Positions 46,289 through 46,718 of a stretch of DNA of 46,718 nt are shown here, piece after piece. The notes under the pieces were generated by a model that saw nothing but the letters and a program-made list of their open reading frames with translations, did no database searches and had not been told where the DNA came from. The position numbers and the translations under genes were made by a program. How positions within the stretch are numbered: position 1 is the stretch's first letter; the number at the start of each line of letters is the position of its first letter. Source of the stretch: Ruminococcus sp. (GTDB taxonomy: Bacteria; Bacillota; Clostridia; Oscillospirales; Ruminococcaceae); assembly GCA_017620025.1 (NCBI GenBank), contig JAFZRF010000026.1, positions 1-46,718 on the forward strand. The letters run 5' to 3'.

Positions 46289-46325
46289 ACTTATTATACA
46301 ACGAAAAGCAGTACAATGTCTAAGT
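46289..46325 (-). promoter_or_regulatory. Shared bipartite promoter motif of the sigma cassettes (minus copy)
   Basis: On the minus strand ACTTAG (46325-46320), 23 bp, then TAATAAGT (46296-46289) reproduces the motif at 36780-36816. Overlapping it, TAGACA and TATAAT with an 18-bp spacer could serve as a sigma-A promoter. Confidence 0.6.
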
Positions 46326-46357
46326 GTGCTGCAAAATATTTTACATTTAACTATATA

Positions 46358-46390
46358 AATATCCCGGTTCAGTGTGAGCCGGGATATATT
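46358..46390 (-). terminator. Terminator of the partial dockerin gene
   Basis: ATATCCCGG and CCGGGATAT form a 9-bp stem with an 11-nt loop; on the minus strand TTTATATAG follows, 19 bp after the stop codon. Confidence 0.78.
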
Positions 46391-46408
46391 GGGTAATTCA
46401 AGGAGGTC

Positions 46409-46718
46409 TTACTCGCTTACTATCTTATTTCTCATAAATACCATATCAAAGGCATCAACAGAATTGTCGCTGTTAAGGTCGGCGGCTCTCCAGTCGTTAA
46501 GCTCTGTGCCGGGAACTGCAAGAAGCCATTTCTGGAGCAGCACTGCATCGGCTATCCCGAATGTACCGTCACCGTTTACATCTCCGCTGACAGTTGTCTC
46601 CGCAGGAACAGCGTTCAGGCAGCCTTCTTCGATAAGATGGATAAGCAGTGGCTGAATATGCCCATGGTCAAGCCATAATGAGTTGCTTCCGATATCGGCT
46701 ACTTCATACAAAAGCTTG
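46409..46718 (-). CDS. Dockerin protein, 3' end only (runs off the window)
   Basis: The frame is open to the window edge, so only the last 102 or so residues are seen. They end in a dockerin (about 60 residues, SGDVNGDGTFGIADAVLLQKWLL and NDWRAADLNSDNSVDAFDMVFMRNK) of the same NWRAAD/NWKAAD subtype as the protein at 22218-24155. The preceding piece (LWLDHGHIQPLLIHLIEEGCLNA) does not identify the main domain. It has its own terminator, so it is a separate unit from the sigma cassette. Confidence 0.85.
   Translation of the reverse strand, partial: KLLYEVADIGSNSLWLDHGHIQPLLIHLIEEGCLNAVPAETTVSGDVNGDGTFGIADAVLLQKWLLAVPGTELNDWRAADLNSDNSVDAFDMVFMRNKIVSE

Overview
The window looks like chromosomal DNA from a Ruminococcus-type anaerobic Firmicute (Oscillospiraceae). 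At least nine genes carry dockerin-type calcium-binding repeats typical of cellulosome-forming ruminococci (serpin, VanY-like peptidase, CotH-neighbouring secreted proteins, a six-gene cluster). There is also an [FeFe]-hydrogenase maturation locus (hydG plus a TM1266-type regulator) and a dipicolinate synthase pair (dpaAB), which points to endospore capacity. Promoters are textbook sigma-A types with 17-bp spacers. The genus is inferred from gene content; no rRNA gene is present.

Layout. 1-400: repeat-rich non-coding DNA. 404-4832 (minus): a NAD-biosynthesis operon in which nadB and nadC are separated by a nucleotidyltransferase and a half-dockerin VanY-like peptidase. 5.1-8.7 kb (plus): a membrane GT2 glycosyltransferase and an unusual HTH-cupin-acyl-CoA synthetase fusion with a candidate operator on its promoter. 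9.0-10.4 kb (minus): dpaAB. 10.8-13.8 kb (plus): a lipoprotein and a dockerin-serpin. 14.1-17.5 kb (minus): a response regulator, ABC transporter and histidine kinase module of the antibiotic-sensing type. 17.6-24.2 kb (minus): gltX, a membrane glycosyltransferase with a GH25 lysozyme, and a large dockerin protein. 24.4-31.9 kb: small enzymes and regulators (nitroreductase, GNAT, PNPOx-like, AraC, NUDIX), a CotH lipoprotein, a candidate orphan structured RNA, and an ECF sigma/zinc-finger anti-sigma operon. 32.0-35.5 kb (minus): lipase, TM1266-type regulator, macro-domain protein and hydG, preceded by a structured leader ending in a terminator. 35.7-36.5 kb: a Cys-rich/coiled-coil protein and tRNA-Leu(UAG).

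The most striking region is 36.8-46.3 kb. Two paralogous ECF sigma factor/membrane anti-sigma cassettes face each other. One (plus) is followed by one dockerin protein and the other (minus) by four. Both sigma genes overlap their anti-sigma partner by 14 bp, both anti-sigmas have a very short cytosolic segment, one TM helix, a Thr/Pro/Ala/Glu-rich stalk and a related extracellular domain, and both promoters share the motif ACTTAG-N23-TAATAAGT at identical spacing. The secreted products lack recognisable catalytic domains, and parts look like ferredoxin-fold protease propeptide/inhibitor domains. I read this as a paired surface-sensing system controlling cellulosome-attached proteins of unknown, possibly inhibitor-like, function.

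A family of multi-hairpin intergenic repeats (four copies and one fragment) is scattered through the window, mostly just 3' of genes.
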